Assembly: GCA_037445895.1 (NCBI GenBank)
Contig: JBBIJO010000012.1
Span: 12,395 to 76,394 of the forward strand
Reading direction: 5' to 3'
Source: JBBIJO01 sp037445895
GTDB lineage: Bacteria > Bacteroidota > Ignavibacteria > Kapaibacteriales > UBA2268
DNA: 64,000 bases
A program made the position numbers and the translations under genes. A model generated the notes under the pieces. The model was not told the DNA's origin and did no database searches. It saw only the letters and a program-made list of their open reading frames with translations. Positions 7,197 to 15,978 of the stretch are shown in pieces (within the stretch, counting starts at the first letter, position 1; the number at the start of each line of letters is the position of its first letter).

Positions 7197-9674
7197 CTAA
7201 AATGGGAAAGCAAAAATATAACTCCACCCCCAGCGGTGTTGTCCGAGCGGGGGCAACCCAAAACGAAGTTCAAAGCCCCAGACCAAGATATTGCTGAAAA
7301 ATGTTGGAATGCGTGAAAAACCTAATCCCACTTCGGAGTAAAACTTTCCATTTGTGGATTTGTATATTCCGTTGTTGCCATTGAACTTCCCAATGGAAGC
7401 CGAAAGCAACAAATCAATACCGCGACCTTCGTAGCGGGGTAAACCCAAAGCTCGCCACCAAATATCGGTCAAATTGTATTGTAGATGCACAGCGTAGTAT
7501 TCGCTCCCTCCGAACAACCCAACTCTTGCTGAATAGAAGTTCCCGAAACTAAAACCAGATGGCATTCGAAATAGGAATTGCGAAGGTGTTGCTTTTGTTG
7601 CACGACCATATTGAATTAGCAAAGATAAGTTCATCGGTGAATAACCAGTATAAAAAGTTGGTATTTGCAGCAAAAGACTGGGTTCGAATGTGGCGAATAA
7701 TAATTGGCTACCTTTCTTTTCCCCAAACATTAACTTAATATCTACTTTGTAGCTCAATTTATCTGTGGTTAAAGAACCCAACAAAGGTAATGAGACGGCA
7801 TTTCCTGTTTCCAAGTTTAGGAAAATAGAGCTAAATGTAGCGTCTTGAATTTCTGGATTTTCGCGCCAAAGAGATTTCGAAAACCAACTTTTGTCTGTTG
7901 TTTTTCGGAGTGAGAAGTGGCGAGCATCTTCTAATCCAATTTGAAATTTAAAGTTTGGGGCGTTTATCGTATAATTGATTCGGAAGCCATCCTTTCTATA
8001 ATAATCGTAATAATCCCAATGGAACAGCAAAGAAGACAGGGAGTTAAACAAAAGGGAGACAGATTTATCGTTCGAAATAGTTTCCACTATTGAAAACACT
8101 TGTATGCCGAGTTCTTGAAAGTTCGATTGCAAATAGGAAACTGTTGTTTTTGCATACATAGAATCTTGTTGTTCCGTTGATGCCTTCGAGCCCACGGTCC
8201 GATAGGTAACTGTTGCTTCTCCAAAATATTTTTTCAATCCGTAGGAGTAATATGGAGATAGATTAGCAGTAATATTTTTATATGAAACGTATGGAGAAAT
8301 TCCAAGGCTATAACCCACAACACGATTGAAGCCTGATGTATTGCCATAACTAATCCCATAATCGAACAGGGATTGTTTCTTGGAGAATAATGAATCGATA
8401 GACTTCATTGCGGAATCGATACGGGCGTATATTTGCTTCTCCTCTTCGGTAGTTTCGCGTAAGGAATTGTTTTCCCAGAACTCATTGCTGGCGGAATCTG
8501 CTTTGGAATTTACTGTAATTGCTTTGCTGGTATATTTTGCATAAATTGAGTCGGGTAGCAGAGAATTGATTTTTGCATCGCTAACTATACTTGTTGCAAC
8601 GAAATCACCTAAAAGGTCTATCCAGCCCTTGATTAGTGCGAAGCGGAATTTTGCACTAATTTGTAGATATGTTGGTTGCCAATAGTTTTGGTCAATTTGA
8701 TTAAACTTTTGAACGAAACGCAAACTATCGACCATCGCAATTGCGGAAGTTTGGCTTGGGGTTAAATCGATTTCAACAAGGTTATACGTCCCTTCGATTA
8801 TCTTTATGTTTCCAACGAAAGCCGGAAAAGTTGTTGTTATTGGAACGACGTGAATATCGTAAACGTAATAATCACTATAAAGTGTTTTGCCAAGTAGTTC
8901 AAATTGGTAGAAATCGAAAGCGTTTTCTGCAAGAGGTGTAACGAATTGAGTATTGATAATTTTCACCGTTTCGTCGAAAAAATTGAAAAATTCGTTGAAA
9001 GCAAACACATTTACACTCGACGGAATATTTGCTGTTTGTCTTCGCTGGGTGATCTCGGAAACTTTGATTCCTTTTGTGTAGTCGGCATAGAGATTAGAAA
9101 ATGTTTCGAGAATAAAATGCCGAACCGCCTCGATTTGTAAACTATCATTCTTTTGCGATGTAGTTGCCGAAATTTTAATAGTTCCGGGCTCGGTCGATTC
9201 ACTTTTTGCGCTTTCAATTAATGGTCCATCGAATTCAAAAGTAAGCTTTGAATATACGACTGCTTGTAGTGTTTGGATTTTTGCCAAATTTTCCTTTTTT
9301 TTCTGGATTGCTCTTCGAACGATTTCGTCTGCGGTGATTTCGCCAACTTTTTCGATTTGTTTAAATTGAATTGGAACTGGTTTTAAGCGAACGTAGAGAG
9401 TGTCGGGCGTAATTTGGTTCAATTTAATTGACTTGCTTTCGTATGCAAGGGAAGCAAACCTCAAAGTTTCGCCATTGGCGAGTTTGCTTAAACGGAAGAA
9501 GCCTGTCGGCGAAGAATAGGTTCCACGATTTGAGTTTTCGACGAGAATACGGACACCGCCGATAGGTTTCCCAGTTTCGGAATCCAAGACTTTTCCAACA
9601 ATTGAGAGGTTTTGAGCTTCTAAGTTAATAAGCCCAAGGAATAATATAAAAAAGCCTAATGTCAGCAGTTTCAT
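7197..9674 (-). CDS. DUF5686 outer membrane protein with carboxypeptidase-like regulatory domain
   Basis: An 825-residue envelope protein. A signal peptide (first 20 residues) is followed by a CarboxypepD_reg-like beta-sandwich at about 22-105 (SIVGKVLDSETGKPIGGVRI). The remainder matches DUF5686: EITADEIVRRAIQKKKENL, a central beta-rich part, and a C-terminal half full of alternating aromatic strands ending in an aromatic residue (WSYIFAFPF), typical of an outer membrane beta-barrel. This family is common in Bacteroidota and its role is unknown; an outer membrane assembly or transport role is usually guessed. About 160 bases separate it from the downstream gcdH-like gene, so it is probably a separate transcript. 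Confidence 0.85.
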   Translation of the reverse strand: MKLLTLGFFILFLGLINLEAQNLSIVGKVLDSETGKPIGGVRILVENSNRGTYSSPTGFFRLSKLANGETLRFASLAYESKSIKLNQITPDTLYVRLKPVPIQFKQIEKVGEITADEIVRRAIQKKKENLAKIQTLQAVVYSKLTFEFDGPLIESAKSESTEPGTIKISATTSQKNDSLQIEAVRHFILETFSNLYADYTKGIKVSEITQRRQTANIPSSVNVFAFNEFFNFFDETVKIINTQFVTPLAENAFDFYQFELLGKTLYSDYYVYDIHVVPITTTFPAFVGNIKIIEGTYNLVEIDLTPSQTSAIAMVDSLRFVQKFNQIDQNYWQPTYLQISAKFRFALIKGWIDLLGDFVATSIVSDAKINSLLPDSIYAKYTSKAITVNSKADSASNEFWENNSLRETTEEEKQIYARIDSAMKSIDSLFSKKQSLFDYGISYGNTSGFNRVVGYSLGISPYVSYKNITANLSPYYSYGLKKYFGEATVTYRTVGSKASTEQQDSMYAKTTVSYLQSNFQELGIQVFSIVETISNDKSVSLLFNSLSSLLFHWDYYDYYRKDGFRINYTINAPNFKFQIGLEDARHFSLRKTTDKSWFSKSLWRENPEIQDATFSSIFLNLETGNAVSLPLLGSLTTDKLSYKVDIKLMFGEKKGSQLLFATFEPSLLLQIPTFYTGYSPMNLSLLIQYGRATKATPSQFLFRMPSGFSFGNFYSARVGLFGGSEYYAVHLQYNLTDIWWRALGLPRYEGRGIDLLLSASIGKFNGNNGIYKSTNGKFYSEVGLGFSRIPTFFSNILVWGFELRFGLPPLGQHRWGWSYIFAFPF

Positions 9675-9746
9675 AATGTAGTTTCAATATTAAATTACTG
9701 TGTTAACATTTGGTATTCTGATGCTTTATATGTATTAAACCCAAAG

Positions 9747-10994
9747 CTATATTGGAAGCTGCATTTCAATTACTCTCGTTGTTACGATGTTCCCAATGTT
9801 GTAAGATTGCTTTTGTTCGATTAATTTGTCCAATCTATTTTTAATTTTCTCTTCGAGCGTATTAACACTTTCGGTTGCATTGATATTAATGTTATAATAA
9901 TCAGTGATTTTCTTTAAAATAGAGCCATCCAATCCCCTTAAAACCTTATTAGTTGTTATAGCATACAAAATATAAAGTTCTTTATTTTGTTCTACATCCT
10001 TGATGTCAACAAGAGGAGACAAATTCCCGTATAACCACATATCCTTAGGATTGAATAGATTTTTGAACGCATAAAGATAGCAATATTTATAAAAGTTTTC
10101 TATTGTGACTACTATTCCGTTCGGATGTTCTTTTATCATAAACGAGGCATTTTTCTTTAAAGAATTAAAATCGCGAAAACTATAATAATACAAGCCAATA
10201 GGAGATTTTTTTACGTCGTTTTTGCGTGGAGGATATTTGTTAATGTACCCATCGGTAGTTTTAAAATTGGATAAAACAAATGTTTTTGGACTATCTAATA
10301 TGTTGAAGCTAAAATTCTTAATATAATCAAATGTCATTCCATCCGAGCATTTTTCATAAAGAGATACTAATATTGGAAATTTCCCTGTCCCTGTCCCATG
10401 AAACAATCCACTGGAAAATAGGACGCCGCGAACTAATTTATAATTTTCTTTAAAAGCACGTAATCTATTAAAGTTAGTTTCTTTTATTAAGTATGATAGC
10501 GGATGTAATACACATACAACATCGGCATTGAGTTTATGATATGATTTTAAAAACGAAACCCCTATATCTCTATCGTACAAATCATCGTCACATATATTTT
10601 GTCCTTTCTTGCCATTTTTAAATTCTGACGTTGTATCGTTATAAGGAGGATTGCCCACCATTATTAAAAATGCTGAAGAAGGGATTAAATATTTGTCTCT
10701 ATTGACTTCCTTTAAAGAATTTGTATGAAAAATCTTATGCTGGTCAAAATGTTGTTTAAGAAATGAACATGCTTTTGAATCACAATCTGCTATGCGATAA
10801 TTATAATCTTTGAGTCCAAATAAAAAGGCTCCACACCCGCCGGCACTATCAAATAAAACAACGTCTTGTTTCTTATCTTTTAAATAGGGCTGTATGAATT
10901 TATGAACCAGTCGAACAATTTTTTCTGGGGTATAATAACTACCTAATCGGATTCTTTCAATTTTTGCTAAATGTTTTGCCGCATAAATTTGCAT
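9747..10994 (-). CDS. N6-adenine DNA methyltransferase of a type II restriction-modification locus
   Basis: A 415-residue DNA methyltransferase. Near the N-terminus is the YYTPEKIVRLV motif, followed by the S-adenosylmethionine-binding loop FDSAGGCGAF (48-57) and the catalytic NPPY motif (115-118), so it should methylate adenine at N6. The C-terminal half is the likely target recognition domain and I do not recognise its specificity. The frame is open with no visible defect. It starts 2 bases after the stop of the upstream endonuclease gene, so the two are translationally linked. TCGA, which is very frequent in surrounding genes, is absent from about 9860 to 10905, which suggests transfer from another source. 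Confidence 0.9.
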   Translation of the reverse strand: MQIYAAKHLAKIERIRLGSYYTPEKIVRLVHKFIQPYLKDKKQDVVLFDSAGGCGAFLFGLKDYNYRIADCDSKACSFLKQHFDQHKIFHTNSLKEVNRDKYLIPSSAFLIMVGNPPYNDTTSEFKNGKKGQNICDDDLYDRDIGVSFLKSYHKLNADVVCVLHPLSYLIKETNFNRLRAFKENYKLVRGVLFSSGLFHGTGTGKFPILVSLYEKCSDGMTFDYIKNFSFNILDSPKTFVLSNFKTTDGYINKYPPRKNDVKKSPIGLYYYSFRDFNSLKKNASFMIKEHPNGIVVTIENFYKYCYLYAFKNLFNPKDMWLYGNLSPLVDIKDVEQNKELYILYAITTNKVLRGLDGSILKKITDYYNININATESVNTLEEKIKNRLDKLIEQKQSYNIGNIVTTRVIEMQLPI

Positions 10995-10996
10995 AA

Positions 10997-11749
10997 TTAT
11001 TGCCTATCAATGGTTTTAAGAAGGAGGTTAAGAATTTCGACAACATCGTGATTGTGGCGTTTTGAAGCCATTGCAAAAACTTTCATTAAAAAAATAAGAT
11101 TCAAAACATTGGTTTTGTTGATGACATATTCAAGGTTATCCCCAGCGACAGATGATTTTCCAAGGAACTCCGAACAATTTCTAAATGATGTTAAAGGAAT
11201 ACAAAAATAGACCATCGGTTGAACACCAGTAGCATATTGTTGCTTTTGGATAGAAAATTCTATCTGAGTTTCATCTAATGTTTTAATCATAAAAAACGTT
11301 GGCAATTTAATACTTGTTTCTTCAAAACAGACCCCATTTATAGTTCATCGAGAATGGCGTTCGACGGTTATGGCTTTTTCATCTATAAAATTTTTATAGC
11401 CCTTTATTTCACCGAGTAAATTTCCAACCTCTTTTTTAGTTATAAGTTTTATTTCCATTGCCTTAAAAAATATTTCCGATAATTCATAAGGATACTTCTC
11501 CTTGTTGTTGCTTCCAATAAAATACTTGCTTGTCAATTTTGTCCCCTTTTTGCCTTTCTCAACATCCTTAATTGGAACATCATAACCTATTTGCCATTCC
11601 AAGTATGTTTGGTCATCAAAAATGTCTTTCCTTGTCGAAAAGGTTTCGCCAAAATCTAATCTATTTTTTCTTTTCTTAAATCTGAATTTACCAGCATTCG
11701 TAGCAGGAACACTTATTAAAATATTTTTTCCATTTACTAATATTTCCAT
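10997..11749 (-). pseudogene. Probable type II restriction endonuclease gene with an in-frame TGA
   Basis: Two open segments in the same minus-strand frame, 11345-11749 and 10997-11344, are separated only by a TGA at 11345-11347. Read through, they give one protein of about 250 residues from the ATG at 11749 (MEILVNGKNI, preceded by AGAAGAAA). Sequence runs smoothly across the stop: AITVERHSR, stop, TINGVCFEETSIKLP. The second half has the strand-rich IEFSIQKQQYATGVQPMVYF pattern expected of an endonuclease core, though I do not recognise the family. Position next to an adenine methyltransferase is the main reason for the endonuclease call. A C-to-T change in a CGA codon would explain the stop. 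A frame extension upstream to 11821 has no better start. Confidence 0.65.
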
Positions 11750-11919
11750 TTTGTTTCTTCTTAGCTTGGTAAATTTAAATTTAATTCCTTTGGTTTTCCC
11801 CAATCGACATCCCAATAGCAAAATTAATCAAAAATATTTAAATTGCTATGTGGATTATACTGCATACTAATAATCTAATGTTTGGCGTGTATTAATTCGG
11901 AGGTAAGTCAGTCATTTTT

Positions 11920-11948
11920 TTGAATTTAAAATTATAACATTATATTTG
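11920..11948 (+). promoter_or_regulatory. Bacteroidota-type promoter upstream of the ECF sigma gene
   Basis: TTG at 11920-11922 and TATATTTG at 11941-11948 are separated by 18 bases, an exact fit to the Bacteroidota primary-sigma consensus TTG / TAnnTTTG. Transcription would begin near 11955, a short distance ahead of the sigma factor start. Confidence 0.6.
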
Positions 11949-11999
11949 TAACTTTTTTCAAAATTATTGTGTCTATCGATTTGGGACGGGAGACAAAAA

Positions 12000-12566
12000 T
12001 TGAAATTTTCTGAAGGTAGGAAATATGACGATGAAAAGATTGCACAAGCGACGCTCGAGTTGCGACGCGGTAGTGCCGAAGCATTCCATATTTTATACAA
12101 CCATTACAATCAGAAAGTTTATAGATTTTGTTTAAGATTACTTGGAGATAAAGAAAAAGCCGAGGATGCTTTTCAGGAGACATTTATGAAAGTTTTCGAA
12201 AATCGTATGAATTTCCGGGGGAATAATTTTGCTGCTTGGCTGTTTACGATTGCCCGGCATACCTGTTTGAATCTTATTCGAACAGCAAAGCCTTTCCAAG
12301 ACATCGAAACCAATTCGCTTTCGTTGTCTTATGTCTATAAAGAAGATATCGGCTTGCGGGATTTTGTCCAACGAGCTATTATGCAATTGCCAATAAGTTT
12401 GCGCGAAGCCCTTATCCTTCGTGAATACGAAGATTGCAATTACGAAGAAATAGCTAAAATTCTTGGTATTAGCTTATCGTTGGCAAAGGTTCGTGTCCAC
12501 CGAGCCCGTCTTTTACTAAAAAAATTGTTAGAACCAATAGCAAAGGAATATTATGAGTCTCGATAA
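12000..12566 (+). CDS. ECF-family RNA polymerase sigma factor
   Basis: An RNA polymerase sigma factor of the extracytoplasmic function class, about 189 residues. Region 2 is seen in AFHILYNHYNQKVYRFCLRL and AEDAFQETFMKVFE, followed by AWLFTIARHTCLNLIR. Region 4 is seen in LPISLREALILREYEDCNYE and the helix-turn-helix IAKILGISLSLAKVRVHRAR. I chose TTG at 12000 because GGGAGA lies about 6 bases ahead; the frame is open back to another TTG at 11967, which lacks such a site. It overlaps the next gene by 14 bases, the usual arrangement for a sigma and anti-sigma pair. A clear promoter precedes it. Its regulon is unknown, but the cell-envelope genes directly downstream are candidates. Confidence 0.9.
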   Translation: MKFSEGRKYDDEKIAQATLELRRGSAEAFHILYNHYNQKVYRFCLRLLGDKEKAEDAFQETFMKVFENRMNFRGNNFAAWLFTIARHTCLNLIRTAKPFQDIETNSLSLSYVYKEDIGLRDFVQRAIMQLPISLREALILREYEDCNYEEIAKILGISLSLAKVRVHRARLLLKKLLEPIAKEYYESR

Positions 12567-13926
12567 GTATATCAACGACTATCTCGATGGTAACCTTACA
12601 CCCGAAGATGATAAGAGATTTCGGGATTTGATGTCGAGCGATTTTTCTGCAAAAGAAGAATTTGCTTCGATGCTCTCAATCCATTCCCTTTTGAAAAGCG
12701 ATGCCGAATCCATTTCGCTGCCTAAAGAACTCGAAGAAAAAGTCGAGGAGCGTGTGCTTGCCAATTTTTTGCAAGTAGTCCCCGTTGTTGAACATCGTCG
12801 TATGGTTCGAAGTCGCGCCATTGTTTCCGTTTTGGCAACTATTTTCTTCATCTTTTTTGTTTTAAATGTTATCGACGACGGTACTGTAACTAAATCTAAC
12901 ATTATTTTCCTTTCGGAATTGAACAAGCAGGAACAAATGCTTTGGAATTCGTATCGAATTGACGCTAATTCCGACCATCGGGATAATTTTGCAAGTTTGC
13001 CATCACCTTCGGATGCTCCAAGGAGAAAAAACCGTTCTTCGACTGTTGTTGCAGTAAATCAACAACAATCACCGGAAGTTCCACAAACGAATACTGTTGT
13101 TTCGGCAGAGGAACAGACAATTAATAATACTACTAACGAAACAACCAAGGTTGTTTCCAACCCACTAAATATATTATCGAGCGATGTTTTGGATTTCGAC
13201 TATGAACTTAGAAATCCTTTGCCGAAAACTAATCTAACGAACGAACTTCGATTTAACAAATGGGCTGTTCCGTTTTCGAATCAAATTGCTCTTGCGGTTC
13301 CTATGTTTGAGCTTCAATCGGATGAACTGCTTGTGTCTGCTTTTTCCTCGAATGCCATTGTTAAGTTTGGTATGCAAGATGTCCAAATGAAAGGTTTCGG
13401 CAGTTTTTCGCAAAGCATTGGATATAAAATTAGTGAATATGAGCGCTTCGGATTGGAGTTCGGTTATTCAGAGTTCAGTTGGAACGAAAATTCTGTGATT
13501 GTGGTTCCTTTGAGCACAGTCGAGGCACCGCGTAGAACGATTACAACCATAAAAAATTCCGATGTAAAATGGAGCAATCAAATACTGACTAATGGCGAAG
13601 GCTCGGCTGAGCCAGCCTATGTTCAATTTCCGATTCAACTACAAAGAGAAAGACAACTCTATTGGGGGAGTCTATTTTATGAATATTATTACCCAGTTGA
13701 AAGGTATGTTTCGTTTGCCGGGCGTTTAAATCTTGGCGCAACCAACGATGGACCTTTCGGAGCAGTGCGATTGTATAGCGAAATAGAACCGATACGCGGG
13801 ATTGCATTGAATGTTGGAATCGAAAGTCGAACACTTTGGGCTCGAATGCCATATTACAAAAAAGGTGCGTTTAAATCTTCAATTGGACTGATATATGGTT
13901 TAAGCCTCAAGTTCAATTTTGAGTAA
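12553..13926 (+). CDS. Anti-sigma-like inner membrane protein with a large C-terminal beta-rich domain
   Basis: A 457-residue protein. Residues 1-80 resemble the cytoplasmic part of anti-sigma factors (LDKYINDYLDGNLTPEDDKRF), without the HxxxCxxC zinc motif. One membrane helix follows at about 89-107. Residues 110-200 are low-complexity and rich in N, T and Q, like a periplasmic linker. Residues 220-457 are beta-rich with alternating aromatic strands (RYVSFAGRLNLGATNDGPFG) and end in an aromatic pair, NFE, resembling an outer membrane barrel or an outer-membrane-like sensory domain. The 14-base overlap with the sigma gene supports an anti-sigma role. The joining of these parts in one chain is unusual, and the role of the C-terminal part is guesswork. 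Confidence 0.75.
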   Translation: MSLDKYINDYLDGNLTPEDDKRFRDLMSSDFSAKEEFASMLSIHSLLKSDAESISLPKELEEKVEERVLANFLQVVPVVEHRRMVRSRAIVSVLATIFFIFFVLNVIDDGTVTKSNIIFLSELNKQEQMLWNSYRIDANSDHRDNFASLPSPSDAPRRKNRSSTVVAVNQQQSPEVPQTNTVVSAEEQTINNTTNETTKVVSNPLNILSSDVLDFDYELRNPLPKTNLTNELRFNKWAVPFSNQIALAVPMFELQSDELLVSAFSSNAIVKFGMQDVQMKGFGSFSQSIGYKISEYERFGLEFGYSEFSWNENSVIVVPLSTVEAPRRTITTIKNSDVKWSNQILTNGEGSAEPAYVQFPIQLQRERQLYWGSLFYEYYYPVERYVSFAGRLNLGATNDGPFGAVRLYSEIEPIRGIALNVGIESRTLWARMPYYKKGAFKSSIGLIYGLSLKFNFE

Positions 13927-13946
13927 TAAATTTAAGTTGAATTTTA

Positions 13947-13973
13947 TTGTTAGATTAAAATAGTTTAAATTTG
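13947..13973 (+). promoter_or_regulatory. Bacteroidota-type promoter upstream of the secreted protein gene
   Basis: TTG at 13947-13949 and TAAATTTG at 13966-13973 are 16 bases apart, close to the Bacteroidota consensus (usual spacing 17 to 23). Transcription would start near 13980, leaving a short leader with a GGAGG ribosome-binding site at about 13996-14000, ahead of the ATG at 14007. Confidence 0.5.
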
Positions 13974-14006
13974 AAAGTTTTTAAATGTTTAATATGGAGG
14001 TAAAAA

Positions 14007-15950
14007 ATGAAAAAATTACTACTTGCTTACTGTATCGCAGTAGCAATACTTGGGTTCGTTTCGAATCCCATTTTTGCAAATGAACCAACTAATAATACGG
14101 GTAGTTTCCCGAAAAGTTTCAAGCCGGTTGAATTTGTTCCAAACGAAGCGGTCTTAAGTTCTTTGAAACACTCGGGCGACAAACCTTTGGCAATCGAGTT
14201 CAAAATTCTCGATTCTCTTGCAAATGCTTATTCATATTTCACCGAGAGCCAACAGCCATTTGTTTATATTCCTGAACTTGGCAAATTAATCACTATCAAA
14301 AGGGGCTATTGGGATATTGATAGGTATCCATACTTTGGAGACAACACCAAAAACAATCTCTTTGTCCTAACCTCGGATGACTGGGGTAAAACTTGGTCCG
14401 AACCATTCCTTGTTTACAAAACCGAAGGTATGTTTTCTAGTTTGTGGGCTCGATATCCAAGCGTTTATGCCTTCCCTTTCGAAGATGATATTGCCTATGT
14501 TTACACTGCGCCTGTAACGAATGGAAGCGGTTGGATTGGCTTTGTCAACGGAGTATACTTTCAAGGTTCTTATTTCCCCAACTATTCGTATATGTTCAAT
14601 TGGGATGACGGAAACCGATACGGATGGGGAGGCACCGATTCCAGAATTGTTGGCGGGATGGGGACCGATGGAAATCCATTCGCTATGGCTGTTAGTTCCA
14701 TTATGATTGAATCGGGTTTACCGTTAGATAAAACCAGCAATCTTGGCTATCGACGCACAATCGATTTCGATAAGTGGGAAATAACCATTCCCCCGCAATG
14801 GCAATCAAATGTATTCAGAACACCCCAATCGACTAATGATAGTGTTAGAGCTTCTGCTATCTCTGGTTTTAAATATGGTTTGGATGGGAAATTATATATG
14901 GCTGCATACGCGAATTTTGCGAATACCTCTTTGGATGTATTTACTTTCGGAGTTTCGGTTTCGACCGATAACGGAAAAACTTGGAGCGATTTCGATATTA
15001 TGCCTCCCGACCTTTTCGGATCGTATCTTTCGCAATATGGATTGAATGACAGTCTTGCTACTTGGGGATTGCCACAATTTGTGCCAATTTCCGAGGGGAA
15101 TTACTATTTTTTGACGAATTTCAACGAGGATACGAATAGAACTTTTCGTCCCTGGGATGAAGCCTGGCATCAATTGGCTGAAGTTTATAAGGAGAATGGG
15201 ACATGGGGTATTCGCAAAATTGCCGATTTAACTGGATATGCTGTGCGTTATGTCGCTCCAACCAATATCAATCAGCTTGGTGAAGAATCTCAACTTGTTC
15301 GGACAGTCGATGGGACCAAACTTGTTGCAAAATGGGTTGATTTTACTGATGTGCAAATAGGCGATACGGTTTACAAACGTGCCCAACACGATGTATTTGT
15401 TTCGGTGCGTCCATTGGACAATTCCTCATGGATTAGAATTAAAAATGTTACCAATGACCTTGATCTCGACCGAATAACCTGGCTGCCCGACCAAGTACCA
15501 AATGATTTAAGAGATATTCCACTTCTAAAACTTGTTTCGATTCCAATCGAAGGGCAAACAGACCAGGAGGCAATTTTGCGACAGCGCTCTTTGGATACTG
15601 TTCCGCAATACCTTCTGCTTGGGTTCTTTAATGCCGACGACATCCTTTCGGTGGATGAACAAACATCTGGTTCATCTGGTTCGGATGCTACGGTTGTTAT
15701 TAATAGTGTCTATCCCGTTCCCGCGGAGCGTTTCGGTTTTATCAATCTTGATTTGAGCCGAGATACAGATAGTAAAATTGATTTATACAATGTCCTTGGC
15801 GAAAATGTCCGAAATATTCACGATGGAATCATTGCGGCAGGAAACAAAGGAATTAGTTTCCGAACCGACGACCTTCCAAATGGCAATTATACTATCGTAT
15901 TCAATTTCGGCGGGAAAGTTATCGCGAAACCATTTATTATTATGAAGTAA
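14007..15950 (+). CDS. Secreted protein with Asp-box repeats and a T9SS C-terminal sorting domain
   Basis: A 647-residue secreted protein. A signal peptide ends near ANEP (about residue 25). The body contains sialidase-type Asp-box motifs (SDDWGKTWSEPF and STDNGKTWSDF), which suggest a beta-propeller of the BNR kind, but catalytic residues of sialidases were not identified. The last 90 residues form a T9SS type A sorting domain: VYPVPAERFGFINLDL, IDLYNVLGENVRNI, and a closing FNFGGKVIAKPFIIMK. A strong GGAGG lies ahead of the ATG and a promoter-like pair further upstream. The TonB-dependent receptor gene begins 28 bases downstream. What it binds or cleaves is unknown. Confidence 0.85.
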   Translation: MKKLLLAYCIAVAILGFVSNPIFANEPTNNTGSFPKSFKPVEFVPNEAVLSSLKHSGDKPLAIEFKILDSLANAYSYFTESQQPFVYIPELGKLITIKRGYWDIDRYPYFGDNTKNNLFVLTSDDWGKTWSEPFLVYKTEGMFSSLWARYPSVYAFPFEDDIAYVYTAPVTNGSGWIGFVNGVYFQGSYFPNYSYMFNWDDGNRYGWGGTDSRIVGGMGTDGNPFAMAVSSIMIESGLPLDKTSNLGYRRTIDFDKWEITIPPQWQSNVFRTPQSTNDSVRASAISGFKYGLDGKLYMAAYANFANTSLDVFTFGVSVSTDNGKTWSDFDIMPPDLFGSYLSQYGLNDSLATWGLPQFVPISEGNYYFLTNFNEDTNRTFRPWDEAWHQLAEVYKENGTWGIRKIADLTGYAVRYVAPTNINQLGEESQLVRTVDGTKLVAKWVDFTDVQIGDTVYKRAQHDVFVSVRPLDNSSWIRIKNVTNDLDLDRITWLPDQVPNDLRDIPLLKLVSIPIEGQTDQEAILRQRSLDTVPQYLLLGFFNADDILSVDEQTSGSSGSDATVVINSVYPVPAERFGFINLDLSRDTDSKIDLYNVLGENVRNIHDGIIAAGNKGISFRTDDLPNGNYTIVFNFGGKVIAKPFIIMK

Positions 15951-15978
15951 TTATGAAGTAAAAAGTAAAGGGTGAATT

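Noticed and set aside
11345..11347. TGA read as an amino acid (alternative genetic code)
   Set aside because: TGG is the tryptophan codon in all intact genes checked and no other gene in the window has an internal TGA that would need reading through.
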